Below are positions 40,449 through 53,864 of a stretch of 64,000 nucleotides of DNA, piece after piece. The translations under genes and the position numbers were made by a program. Below the pieces are notes generated by a model. The model ran no database searches. It was not told the DNA's origin and saw only the letters and a program-made list of their open reading frames with translations. Positions within the stretch are counted from its first letter, which is position 1, and every line of letters starts with the position of its first letter. Source of the DNA: Aristolochia californica (lineage: Eukaryota > Streptophyta > Magnoliopsida > Piperales > Aristolochiaceae); the NCBI GenBank assembly GCA_029961685.1, contig JARWKL010000002.1, forward strand, positions 24,706,908-24,770,907, given 5' to 3'.

Positions 40449-42347
40449 GAGATAATTCCAAAAAGTATCAGTGATTTTTAAGGAATGTAAACTCTTTTAG
40501 TTTTTAATATATTAGGTTTTTGCAACCATCATAAAAGGGCAGGGGGGGGGGCATTGTTACTGAGTGTGACACCCAAACCATAAGTCATTTCTAACGAAAA
40601 TTGTAGCCGTTACACATCATTAATCAATCAAAACATTTATGATGATCTATGATTGTTAGGTCCGCTTTTTGTAAATCTGCAAAAACTGGGGTTTTTTGGC
40701 TCTGGTAAATATCTCACTGCATGTTAACTTGAGAATTAAAATTTTCCTACTCCTTGAAATTTTGGATCATTAAGTCATTTGCATCTTCTACATGTTTTAG
40801 GCATGCATATCCATATTTTAAAACATGTTAGGATCAATTTGAAATCTCTTTCTTATAAATTCCACCTAGCTATTTGGGGTTGTACTGGTGGAATTTCCCA
40901 AACATGGATAACAAAACTTTGGTAATTATTTGTAGTGAATGAAATAATTTTCTTTACTTACATTTATTATAGTTTTCAATTTTTTGCATACATAAACTCT
41001 AAAATTTTTATTCTGTTGTGATATATTTGCCTTATCTTTTTGTTTACGAGAAAAAAGGAGTGAAAAAGCAAGTTTAGATTTGAAAAAAAATTGAATATCC
41101 AAAATGGAAATGCACAAATGCTGAGAGAGATACTTCCAAAATGTATCTATGATTTTTAAGGATCCTAATCTCTTTTTGTTTTCTTCTATATAAGGTTTAG
41201 CAATCATCGAAAATGGGGGGGGCGAGGCATTTTTAACTGAGTGTTGACTCCCAAACCATAAGTCATTTCTAACAAAAATTATAGCCGTTACACATCATTA
41301 ATCGATCAAAACATTTATGTTGATCTATGATTGTTAGGTCTGTTGTTATTAAATAGGCAAATAGTGGGTTGTTTGGCTGTGGTAAATATCCCACCGCACA
41401 TTAACTTCATAATTGAATTTTTCCTTCTCCTTGAAAATTTTGGATCATTAAGTCATTTACATCTTCAACATGTTTTAGGCATGCTTATCAATATTTAAAA
41501 TAGGTTAGGATCAATTAGAAATCTCTTTCATATAAAATTCCACCCTGCTATTGGAGGTTGTACAGGTGGAATTTCCCAAACAAGGATAACAAAACTTTCG
41601 TGTTGACTTTTAGTGCATGGCATAATTTTCTTCTCTTACATTTATTAAAGTTTTCAATTTTTTACATACATAAACTCCAAAATTTTCATTTTGTTGTGAT
41701 CTATTTGCCTTATCCTTTTGTTTACGAGAAAAATGGGAGAGTGAAAACTCAAGTTTGGATTTGAAAAAAAATTTAAAACCCAAATGGAAATGCACAAATG
41801 CTGAGAGAGATAATTCCAAAATGTATCTATGATTTATAAGGATTTTAAACTCTTTTAGTTTTTTATATATTAGGTTTTGCAATCATCAGGAAATGTGGGG
41901 GCGAGGTATTTTTAACCGAGTGTTGACTCCCAAACCATAAGTCATTTCTAACCAAAATTATAGCCGTTACACATCCTTAATCAATCAAAACATTTACGAT
42001 GATCTATGATTGTTAGGTCCACTTTTTGTAAATAGGCAAAAAGTGGGTTGTTTGGCTCTAGTAAATATCCCACCACACATTAACTTGAGAATTTAATTTT
42101 TCCTACACCTTGAAAATTTTGGATCATTAGGTCATTTGCATCTGCAACATGTTTTAGGCATGCATATCCATTTTGAAAACATGTTAGGATCAATTAGAAT
42201 CTCTTTCATAAAATATTTCACCAAGCTATTAGGGGTTGTACTGGTGAAATTTCCCAAACATGGAAAACAAAACTTTGGAGTTCATTTTTAGTGTGTGAAA
42301 TAATTTTATTCACGGACATTTATTATAGTTTTCAATTTTTTCAATAA

Positions 42348-42427
42348 ATAAACTCTAAAATTTTCATTTTGTTGCGATCTATTTGCCATAAACTCTAAAA
42401 TTTTCATTTTGTTCTGATCAATTTGCC
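42348..42427 (+). repeat. 40-bp tandem duplication in monomer
   Basis: 'ataaactctaaaattttcat' and the following 20 bp occur twice in direct succession, at 42348-42387 and 42388-42427. They differ only within 'ttgcgatct'/'ttctgatca'. Confidence 0.88.
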
Positions 42428-43295
42428 TTATCTTTTTGTTTAGGTGAAAAATGGGAGAGTGGAAACTCAAGTTTGGATTTGAAAAAAAATTGAACATCCG
42501 CAATGGCAATGCAAAAATTCTGAGAGAGATAATTCCAAAAAGTATCTGTGATTTTTAAGGATTGTAAACTCTTTTAGTTTTTTATATATTAGGTTTTGCA
42601 ATAATCGGCAAAGGGGGTTGAGGAATTTTTAACCGAGTGTGGACTCCCAAACCATAAATCATTTCTAACAAAAATTATAGCTATTACACATCATTGATCA
42701 ATTAAAACATTGACAATGATCTATGATTGTTAGGTCCGCTTTTTTTAAATAGGAAAAAAGTGGGGTTGTTTGACACTGGTAAACATCCCACCACATGATT
42801 ACTTGAGAATTTAATTTTTCCTACTGCTTAAAACTTTTGGATCATTAGATCATTTGCTTCTTCAACGTGTTTCAGGCATGCATATCCATATTTAAAACAT
42901 ATTAGGATCAATTAGAAATCTCTTTCTAACTAAATTCCCCCAAGCTATTACGGGTTATATAGGTGGAATTTCTGAAACATGGATAACAAAACTTTGGGGT
43001 TCATTTTTACTGAATGAAATAATTTTCTTCACTTACATTTACTATAGTTTCCATTTTTTTGCATACATAAAATCTAAAATTTTCATTTTGTTGTGATTTG
43101 TTTCCCTAATCTTTTTTTTACAAGAAAAATGGGAGAGTGAAAACTCAAGTTTGGATTTGAAAAAAAATTGAACATCCAAAATGGAAATTCACAAATGCTG
43201 AGAGAGATAATTCCTAAAAGTATCTATGATTTTTAAGGATCGTAAACTCTTTTATTTTTTAATATATAAGGTTTTGCAATAATTGGAAAAGGGGA

Positions 43296-43314
43296 GGGGG
43301 GGGGGGGGGGGGGG
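43296..43314 (+). repeat. Expanded poly-G tract, 19 G
   Basis: Nineteen G at the invariant phase, preceded by 'aaaagggga' and followed by 'tgttggttgggggcac', itself G-rich. The mirror position in block 2 (31384-31397) is a C-rich tract broken by T, so both inverted copies are G/C-expanded but of different composition. Confidence 0.83.
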
Positions 43315-45804
43315 TGTTGGTTGGGGGCACGGCTTTTTTAACTGAGTGTGTACTCAAAACTCTTTTCTAATAAAAATTATAGCTTTTACACATCATTAAT
43401 CGATCAAAACATTTATGATGATCTATGATTGTTTGGTCCACTTTTTGTAAATAGGCAAAAAGTGGGTTGTTTGGCTCTGGTAAATATCCCACCGCACGTT
43501 AACTTGAGAATTTAATTTTTCATACCCCTTGAAATTTTTGGATCATTAGGTCATTTGCATCTTTAAGATGTTTAAGGCATGCATGTCCATATTTAAAATA
43601 TGTTAGGATCAATTAGAAATCTTTTTCTTATAAAATTCCACAAAACTATTTGGGGTAGTACTGGTGGAATTTCCCAAACATGGATACCAAAATTTTGGTG
43701 GTCATTTTTAGTGAGTGCAATAATTTTCTTCACTTACATTTATTATAGTTTTCAATTGTTTTCATACATAACCCCTAAAAGTTTCATTTTGATCTATTTG
43801 CCTTATCTTTTTGTTTATGAGTAAAATTGGAGAGTGAAAACTCAAGTTTGGATTTGAAAAAATATTGAACATCCAAAATGGAAATACACAAATTCTATGA
43901 GAGATAATTCAAAAAAGTATCTGTAATTTTTAAGGATCGTAAACTCTTTTATTTTTTCATATATTAGGTTTTGCAATCATCGAAAGAGGGAGGGGCGAGC
44001 CATTTTGAACTGAGTGTTGACTCCCAAACCATAAGTCATTTCTAACAAAAATTATAGCCATTGCAAATCATTAATCAATCAAAACATTTCAGATGATCGA
44101 TGATTGTTAGGTCCGCTTTATGTAAATAGGCGAAAAGTGGGTTGTTTGGCTTTGGTAAATATCCCACCGCACGTTAACTTATGAATTTAATTTTTCCTAC
44201 TTCTTGAAATTTTTGGATCATAAGGTCATTTGCATCTTCAACATGTTTGATGCATGTTTATCCATATTTAAAACATGTTAGGGTCAATTAGAAATCTCTT
44301 TCTTATAAAATTCCACCAAGCTATGAGGGGTTGTACTGGTGGAGTTTCCAAAACATGGATAACAAAATTTTGGTGTTCATTTTTAGTGCATGAAATAATT
44401 TTTTGTCACTTACTTTTATTATAGTTTTCACTTCATTGCATACATAAACTCTAAAATTTTCATTTTGTTGTGATCTATTTGCCTTATCTTTTGGTTTACG
44501 AGAAAAATGGGTGAGAGAAAACTCAAGTTTGAATTTGAAAAAAAATTGAACAACCAAAATGAAAATGCACACATGCTGAGAGAGATAATTCCAAAATGTA
44601 TTTGTGATTTTTAAGGATTGTAAACTGTTTTTGTTTTTTATATATTAGGTTTTGCAATAATCAGAAAAGGGGGGTGAGGCCTTTTTAACTGAGTGAGTGA
44701 CTCCCAAACCATAAGTCATTTCTAACAAAATTCTATCAGTTACATATCATTAATCGATCAAAACATTTATGATGATCTATGATTGTTAGGTCTGCTTTTT
44801 GTTATTAGGCAAAAAATGTGTTGTTTGGCTCTGGTATATATCTCACCACACGTTAACTTGAGAATTTAATTTTTCCTACTCCTTGAAAATTTTTTGTCAT
44901 TAGGTCATTTGCATCTTCAACATGTTTCAAGCATGCATATCCATATTTAAAACATGTTAGGATCAATTAGAAATCTTTTTCTTATAAAATTCAACCAAGC
45001 TATTAGGGGTTGTACTGGTCGAATTTCCCAAAAATGGATAACAAACCTTTGGTGTTAATTTTTAGTGCATGAAATAGTTTTCTTCACTTACATTTATTAT
45101 AGTATTCTCTTTTTTTCAAACATAAACTCTAAAATTTTCATTTTGTTGTGATCTATTTGCCTTATCTTTTGTACATGAGAAAAATGGGAGAGATAAAACT
45201 CAAGTTTGGATTTTAAAAAAAAAATTGAACAAAAAAAATGGAAATGCACAAATGATGAGAGAGGTAACTCCAAAAAGTACTTGTGATTTTTAAAGATTGT
45301 AAACTCTTTTAGCTTTTTATGTATTAGCTTTTGTAATCATCGGAAAATGGGAGGAGGGGGGAGGCATTTTAACTGAGTGTTGACTCCAAAACCATAGGTC
45401 ATTTCTAAAAAACATTAAAGCCATTACACATCATTAATCGATCAAAACATTCACGATGATCTATGATATTTAGGTCCACTTTTTTTAAATAGGCAAAAAA
45501 TGGGTTATTTGGCTCTGGTAAATATCCCACCGCACGTTAACATGAAAATTTAATTTTTCCTACTCCTTGAAATTTTTGGATCCTTAGGTCATTTGCATCT
45601 TCAACTTGTTTCAGGCATGCATATCCATATTTAAAACATGTTAGGATCAATTAGAAATCTCTTTCTTATAAATTTCCACCAAGCTATTAGGGGTTGTACT
45701 GGTGGAATTTCCTAAACATGGATAACAAAACATTGATGTTCATTTTTAGTGCGCGAAATAATTTTCTTCACTTACATTTATTATAGTTTTCAATTTTTTT
45801 CATA

Positions 45805-46719
45805 CATAAATTATAAATTTTTCAGCCTTTTGTGATCTACTTGCCTTATATTTTTGTTTTCGAGAAAAAAGGAAGAGTGAAAACTCAAGTTTGGATTTGA
45901 ACAAAAAATGAAAATCCAAAATGTAAATGGAAAAATGCTGAGAGAGATAATTCAAAAAAGTATCTTTGATTTTTAAGGATTTTAAACTCTTTTAGTTTTT
46001 TATATATAAGCTTTTCCAATCATCGTAAAAGGGGGTGGCGAGGCATTTTTCACCGAGTGTTGACTCCCAAACCATAAGTCATTTCTAACAAAATTTATAT
46101 CCATTACACATCATTAATCGATCAAAACATTTATGATGATCAATGATTTTTAGGTTGCTTTTTGTAAAACGGCAAAAAGTGGGTTGTTTGGCTCTGGTAA
46201 ATATCCCACCGCACGTTAACTTGCAAATTTAATTTTTCCTACTCCTCAAAATTTTTGGATAATTAGGTCATTTAAATCTTCAACTTGTTTCAGGCATACA
46301 TATCGATATTTAAAACATGTTGGGATCAATTAGAAATCTTTTTCTTATAAAATTCCACCAAGCTATTAGGGTTGTATTGGTGGAATTTCCAAAACAAGCA
46401 TAAAAAAACTTTGGTGTTCATTTTTAGTGCGTGAAATAATTTTCTTCAGTTACATTTGTTATAGTTTTCCATTTTTTGGATACATAAACTCTAAAATTTT
46501 AGTTTTTTTTTTATGATCTATTTGCCTTATCATTTTGTTTACAAGAAAAATGGGAGTGTGAAAACTCATGTTTGGAGTTGAAAACAAAATGAACATCCAA
46601 AATCAAAATGCTCAAATGCTGAGAGAGATAATTCAAAAAAGTATTTGTGATTTTTAAATTTTGTAAACTCTTTTAGTTTTTTATATATTAGGTTTTGCAA
46701 TCATCGGAAAAGGGGGGAA

Positions 46720-46753
<34 letters not shown>

Positions 46754-46790
46754 GGGGGAGTGCGAGGCATTTTTAACCGAGAGTTGACTC
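45805..46790 (+). repeat. Higher-order repeat segment, copy 1 (partner at 53865-54790)
   Basis: The private variants are 'gatctacttgccttatattt', 'ttgttttcgagaaaaaagg', 'agtatctttgatttttaagg', 'gcttttccaatcatcg', 'catttttcaccgag', 'aaaacaagcataa', 'catttgttatagttttcca' and 'catccaaaatcaaaatgc'. The same series appears in the same order at 53865-54790, about 8.0 kb away. The first part alone also recurs at about 51170-51440. Confidence 0.88.
46720..46752 (+). repeat. Expanded poly-G tract, 33 G
   Basis: An uninterrupted run of 33 G at the invariant phase, preceded by 'aggggggaa' and followed by 'agggggagtgcgaggc'. The partner monomer at about 54754-54768 has only the short ordinary run, so expansion followed duplication. 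Confidence 0.85.
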
Positions 46791-47693
46791 TCAAACCATA
46801 AGTCATTGCTAACAAAAATGATAGCCATTACACATCATTAATCATTCAAAACATTTACGATGATCTATGATTGTTAGGTCCACTTTTTGTAAATAGGCAA
46901 AAAGTGGGTTGTTTGGCTCTGTTAAATATCCCACCACACGTTAACTTGAAACTTTAAGTTTCCAATTCCATGAAAATTTGGATCATTAGGTCATTTGCAT
47001 CGTAGACATGTTTCAGGCATGCATATCCATATTTAAAACATGTTAGGATTAATTAGAAATCTATTTCTTATAAAATTCCATCAAGCTATTAGGGGTTGTA
47101 CTGGTGGAATTTCCAAAACGTGGATAACAAAACTTTGGTGTTCATTTTTAGTTTGTGAAATAATTTTTTTCACTTAAATTTATTATAGTTTTCATATTTT
47201 TTCATACATAAAGTCTAAAATTTTCATTTTTTTGTGATCTATTTGCCTTATCTTTTTGTTTACGAGAAAAATGGGAGACTGAAAACTCATGTTTGGATTT
47301 GAAAAAAATTGAACATCCAAAATGGAAATGCACAAATTCTGAGAGAGATAATTCTAAAATGTATCTGTAATTTTGATGGATTTTAACCTCTTTTAATTTT
47401 TTATATAAAAGGTTTTGCAATCATCGAAAAAGGGGGGGCGAGGTATTTTTAACAAAGTGTAGACTCCCAAACCTTAAGTCATTTCTAACAAAAATTATTG
47501 CCATTACACATCATTAATCAATCAAAACATATACGATGATCCATGACTGTTAGGTGTTCTTTTTTTAAATAGGCAAAAAATGTATTGTTTGGCTCTAGTA
47601 AATATCCTACCGCACGTTAACTTCAGAATCTAATTTTTGCTACTCCTTGAAATTTTTAGATCATTAGATCATTTGCATCTTCAACATGTTTTA

Positions 47694-47698
47694 GGCAT
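47694..47698 (+). other. Paralogous empty site of the LTR insertion
   Basis: The monomer here reads 'tcaacatgttttaggcatgc' without interruption and continues 'tttaaaatatgttgggatc'. It shares 'tagtaaatatcctaccgc' upstream with the left flank of the LTR element (54925-54950). Downstream it shares 'gaaatctctttgtt', 'gcgcgaaataatttttgtc' and 'gatctatttgacttatc' with the right flank (60235-60435). It therefore represents the sequence before insertion, with a single ggcat. Confidence 0.85.
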
Positions 47699-50161
47699 GC
47701 ATATCCATATTTAAAATATGTTGGGATCAATTAGAAATCTCTTTGTTATAAAATTCCACCAACCTATTTGGAGTTGTACTGGTGGAATTTTCCAAACATG
47801 GATAAAAAAAGTTTTGTGTTCATTTTTTTTGCGCGAAATAATTTTTGTCACTTACATTTATTATAGTTTTCAATTTTTTGCATACATAAATTCTAAAATT
47901 TTCATTTTGTTGTGATCTATTTGACTTATCTTTTTGTTTACGAGTAAAATGGGAGCATGATAACTCAAGTTTTGATTTGAATAAAAATTGAACATCCAAA
48001 ATGGAAATGCATAAATGCTGAGAGAGATAATTCCAAAAATTATTTGTGATTTTTAAAGATCGTAAACTCCATTAGTTTTTTATATATTAGGTTTTTCAAT
48101 CATCGGAAAAGGGGTGGGGAAGTGGGGCGAAGCCTAAGTTAGGTTATTTAATTGAGTGTTGACTCCCGAACCATAAGTCTTTTCTAACAAAAATTATAGC
48201 TGTTACACATCATTAATTGATCAAACCATTTATGATGATCTATAATTGTTAGGTCCACTTTTTGTTAATAGGCAAAAAGTTGGTTGTTTTGCTTAGATAA
48301 ATATCCCACTATGCTTTAACTTGAGAATTTAATTTTTCCTACTCCTTGAAATATTTGGACCATTAGGTCATTTGCATCTTGAACATGTTTGAGGCATGTT
48401 TATCCATATTTAAAACATGTTAGGATCAATTAGAAATCTTTTTCTTATAAAATTCCACCAAGCTATTAAGGGTTGACTGGTGGAATTTCCCATACATGGA
48501 TAACAAAACTTTGGTTTTCATTTTTAGTGCATGAAATAGTTTTCTTCACTTACATTTAATATAGGTTTCAATTTTTTACATACATGAACTCTAAAATTTT
48601 CATTTTGTTGTGATCTATTCACCTTATATTTTTGTTTATGAGAAAAATGGGAGAGTGAAAACTCAAGTTTGGATTTGAAAAAAAATTGAACATAAAAAAT
48701 GGAAATACACAAATGCTGAGAGAGATAATTCCAAAAAATATCTATGATTTTTAAGGATTGTAAACTCTTTTATTTTTTTATATATCTGGTTATGCAATTA
48801 TCGGAAAAGGAGGGGGGGTATGCATTTTAAACTGAGTGTTGACTCTCAAACCATAAGTCATTTCTAACAAAAATTTTAGCCATTACACATCATTAATCGA
48901 TCAAAACATTTACGATGATCTATGATTGTTAGGTCCGCTTTTTGTAACTAGGCAAAAAGTGGGTTGTTTGGCTCTTGTAAATGTCCTACCACACGTTAAA
49001 CTTGAGAATTTAATTTTTCCTTGTCCTTGATATTTTTGGATCATTAGGTCATTTGCATGTTCAACATGTTTCAGGCATGCATATCCATATTTAAAACATG
49101 TTAGGATCAATTAGAAATCTCTTTCATATAAAATTCCACCAAGCTATTAGGGGTTGACTGGTGGAATTTCCCATCCATGGATAACAAAACTTTGGTTTTC
49201 ATTTTTAGTGCGTGAAAAAATTTTCTTCACTTAAATTTGTTATTGTTTTCAATTTTTTGCATACGTAAACTATAAAATTTTCATTTTTTTATGATCTATA
49301 TGCCTAATCTTTTTGTTTACGAGAAAAATGGGAGAATGAAAACTCAATTTTGGATTTGAAAAAAAATTGAACATCCAAAATGGAAATGCACAAATGTTGA
49401 GAGAGATAATTCCAAAAAGTATGAGAGATTTTAAAAGATCCTAAAATCTTTTAGTTTTTAATAAATTAGGTTTCCAAATTATCGGAAAAGGGGGAGCAAG
49501 GCATTTTACACATAAGTCATTTCTAAAAACAATTATAGCTGTTACACATAATTAATCGATCAAAACATTTACAATGATCTATGATTGTTAGGTCCACTTT
49601 ATTTAAATAGGAAAAAAGTGGGTTGTTTGGCTGAGGTAAATATCCCACCTCACGTTTAACTTGAGAATTTAATTTTTTCTCTTCGTTTAAATTTTTAGAT
49701 TATTAGGTCATTTGCATCTTCAACATATTTCAGGCATATATATCCATATTTAAAACATGTGAGGATCAATTAGAAATTTCTTTCTTATAAAATGCCATCA
49801 AGTTATTAGGGGTTGTATAGGTGGAATATCCCAAACAGGGATAAGAAAACTTAGCTGTTCATTTTTTTTGCGTGAAATAATTTTTTTCACCTATATTTAT
49901 TGTTGTTTTCAATTTTTTGCACACATAAACTCTAAAATTTTCATTTTGTTGTGATCTATTTGCCTTATCTTTTTGTTTACGAGTAAAATGGGAGAGTGAA
50001 AACCCAAGTTTGGATTTGAAAAACATTTAACATCCAAAATGAAAATGCACAAATGCTGAGAGAGATAATTCCAAAAAGTATATGTAATTTTTAAGGATTG
50101 TAAACTCTTTCAGTTTTTTATATATTAGGTTTTGCAATCATCAGAAAAGGCGCGCGAGTGA

Positions 50162-50188
50162 GGGGGGGGGGGGGGGGGGGGGGGGGGG
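50162..50188 (+). repeat. Expanded poly-G tract, 27 G
   Basis: Twenty-seven G at the invariant phase, preceded by the unusual CpG-containing lead-in 'aggcgcgcgagtgag'. Confidence 0.85.
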
Positions 50189-50465
50189 AGGCATTTTCAA
50201 CTGCGTGTTGACTGCCAAACCATAAGTCATCTGTAACAAAAATTATAGCCGTTACACTTCATTAATTGATCAAAAATTTACGATGATGTATGATTGTTTG
50301 GTCCACTTTTTGTCAATTGACAAAGAGTGGGTTGTTTGGCTCTGGTAAATATCCCACCGCATGTTAACTTGAGAATTTAATTTTTCCTACTCCTTGAAAA
50401 TTTTGAATCATTAAGTCATTTGTTTCTTCAACATGTTTCAGGCATACTTATCCATATTTAAAACA

Positions 50466-50492
50466 TTTTAGGATCAATGTTTTGCATGCATA
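50466..50492 (+). repeat. Monomer with deletion of about 150 bp, hairpin lost
   Basis: 'ttttaggatcaat' runs into 'gttttgcatgcataaactc'. The conserved hairpin and the 'aacaaaactttggtgttc' landmark are missing, making this one of the few monomers without the inverted repeat. Confidence 0.75.
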
Positions 50493-53400
50493 AACTCTAA
50501 AATTTTCATTTTGTCGTTATCTATTTGCCATATCGTTTTGTTTACGAGAAAATAGGAGAGTGAAAACTCAGGTTTGGATTTGAAAAAAGATATAACATCC
50601 AAAATGGAAGTGCACAAACGCTGAGAGAGATAATTCCAAAAAGTATATGTTATTTTGAAGGCTTGTAAACTCTTTTTGTTTTTTATATATAAGGTTTTCC
50701 AATCATCGAAAAAAGAAGGGCTAGGCATTTTTAACTGGGTGTTGACTCCCAACCCATAAGTCATTCTAACAAAAATTATAGCTGTTACAAATCATTAATC
50801 AATCAAAAAATTTACAATGATCTATGATTGTTAGGTCCGCTTTTAGTAAATAGGCAAAAAGTGGGTTGTTTGGCTCCGGTAAGTATCCCACCGGACGTTA
50901 AGTTCAGAATTTATTTTTTCCTACTCCTTGAAATTTTAGAATCATTAGGTCATTTGAATCTTCAACATGTTTTAGGCATGCATATCCATATTTAAAATTT
51001 GTTAGGATCAATTACAAATCTCTTTCTTAAAAAATTCCATCAAGCTATTTGGGGTTGTACTAGTGGAATTTCCCAAACATGGATAACAAAACTTTAGTGT
51101 TCATTTTTAGTGCGTGAAATAATTTTCTTCACTAACATTTATTATAGTTTTCAATTTTTTGTGCACATAAACTCCAAAATTTTCATTTTGTTGTGATCTA
51201 CTTGCCTTATATTTTTGTTTTCGAGAAAAAAGGGAGAGTGAAAACTCAAGTTTGGATTTGAAAAAAAATTGAACATCCAAAATGGAAATGCACGAATGTT
51301 GGGAGAGATAATTCCAAAAAGTATCTTTGATTTTTAAGGATTTTAAACTCTTTTATTTTTTTATAAATTTGCTTTTCCAATCATCGGAAAAGGGGGGGTG
51401 AGGCATTTTTCATCGAGTGTTGACTCCCAAACCATAAGTCATTTCTAACAAAAATTATAGTCGTTACACATCATTAATTGATCAAAACATTTACAATGAT
51501 CTATGATTTTTAGGTCCGCTTTTTGTATATAGGCAAAAAGTGGGTTGTTTGGCTCTGGTAAATATCCCACTGCACGTTAACTTGAAGATTTATTTTTTCC
51601 TATTCCTTAAAATTTTTGGATCATTAGGTCATTTTCATCTTCAACATGTTTTAGGCAAACATATCCATATTTAAAACATGTTAGGATCAATTAGAAATCT
51701 CTTTCTTATAAAATCCATAAAGCTATTAGGGGTGGTACTGGTGGAATTTCCAAAACATGGATAACAAAACTTTGGTGTTCATTTTTTGCGCCTGAAATAA
51801 TTTTCTTCACTTACATTTGTTATAGTTTTTTAATTTTTTGCATACAAAAACTCTAATATTTTCATTTTGTTGTGATCTATTTGCCTTATCTTTTTGTTTA
51901 TGAGAAAAATGGGAGAGTGAAAACTTCAGTTTGGATTTGCAAAAAAATTGAACATCCAAAATGGAAATGCACAAATGTTGAGTGAGGTAATTCCAAAAAG
52001 TATCAGTGATTTTTAAAGATCGTAAACTCTTTTAGTTCTTAATATATTATGTTTTCCAATCATCGAAAAAAGGGGAGTGAAGCATTTTTAACTGAGTGTT
52101 GACTCCCAAACCATATGTCATTTGTAACAAAAATATAGCTATTACACATAATTAATCGATCAAAACATTTATGATGATCTATGATTGTTAGGCCCGCTTT
52201 TCGTAAATAGGCAAAACCTGGGTTGTTTGGCGCTGGTAAATATCCCACCGCATGTGAACTTGAGAATTTAATTTTTCGTACTACTTAAAATGTTTGCAAC
52301 ATAAGGTCATTTGCATCTTCAACATGTTTCAGGCATGCATATCCATATTTAAAACATGTTAGGATCGATTAGAAATCTCTTTCTTATAAAATTCCACCAA
52401 GCTATTAGGGGTTGTACTGGTGGAGTTTCCCAAACTTTGGTGTTCATTTTTAGGGCGTGAAACAATTTTCTTCACTTAAATTTATTTTAGTTTTCAAATT
52501 TTTGCTTACATAAAATCTAAAATTTTCATTTTTTTGTGATTTATTTGACTTATTTTTTATTCACGGGAAAAAGGGAGAGTGAAACTCAAGTTTGGATTTG
52601 GAAAAAATTGAACATCCAAAATGGAAATGCACAAATGCTGAGAAAGATAATTCCAAAATGTATCTGTGATTTTTATGGATTGTAAATTTTTTTATTTTTT
52701 TATATATTAGGTTTTGCAATAATCGTAAAAGGGGGACGAGGCATTTAGAACTGACTGTTGACTCCCAAACTATAAGTCATTTCTAACAAAAATTATAGCC
52801 ATTACACATAATTGATCGATCAAAGAATTTACATTGATCTATAATTGTTAAGTACGCTTTTTGTATATAGGTAAAAACTGGGTTGTTTGGCTTTGGTAAA
52901 TATCCCACCGCACGTTAACTTGAGAATTAAATTTCTCCTACTTCTTGAAAATTTTGGATCATTAGGTCATTTGCATCTTCAATATTTTTAAGGCTTGTAT
53001 GTCCATATTTAAAACGTTGTTACGATCAATTAGAAATCTCTTTCTTATAAAATTCCACCAAGCAATTAGGGGTTGTACTAGTGGAATTTCCCAAACATGG
53101 ATAACAAAACTTTGGTGTTCATTTTTAGTGCGCGAAATAATTTTTTTTACTTACATTTATTATAGTTTTCAATTTTTTTCATATATAAAATTTAAAATTA
53201 TTATTTTGTTGTGATTTATTTGCCTTATATTTTTGTTTACGAGAAAAATGGGAGAGTGAAAACTCAAGTTTGGATTTGAAAAAAAATTGAACATCCAAAA
53301 TGGAAATGCACAAATGCTGAGAGAGATAATTCCAAAAAGTATCTGTGATTTTTAAGGATCTTAAACTCTTTTAGTCCTTAATATATTAGGTTTTCCAATC

Positions 53401-53864
53401 ATCGGAAAAGGGGGGGCGAGGGATTTTAAACTGAGTGTTGACTCCCAAACCATAAGTCATTCCAAATAAAAATTATAGCCATTACACATCATTCATCAAT
53501 CAAAACATTTACGATGATCTATGATATTTAGGTCCGCTTTTTGTAAATAGGCAAAAAGTGGGTTGTTTGGCTCTGGTAAATATCCCACTGCACGTTAACT
53601 TGAGAATTTAATTTTTCGTACTCCTTGAAATTTTTGGATCATTAGGACAATTGCATCTTCAACTTGTTTTAAGCATGCATATACATATTTAAAACATGTT
53701 AGGATCAATTAGAAATCTATTTCCTATAAATCTCCACCAAGCTATTAGGGGTTGTATTGGTGGAATTTCCTAAACAAGGATAACAAAACTTTGGTGTTCA
53801 TTTTTAGAGTGTGAAATAATTTTCTTCACAAACATTTTTTATAGTATTCAATATTTGCATACAT

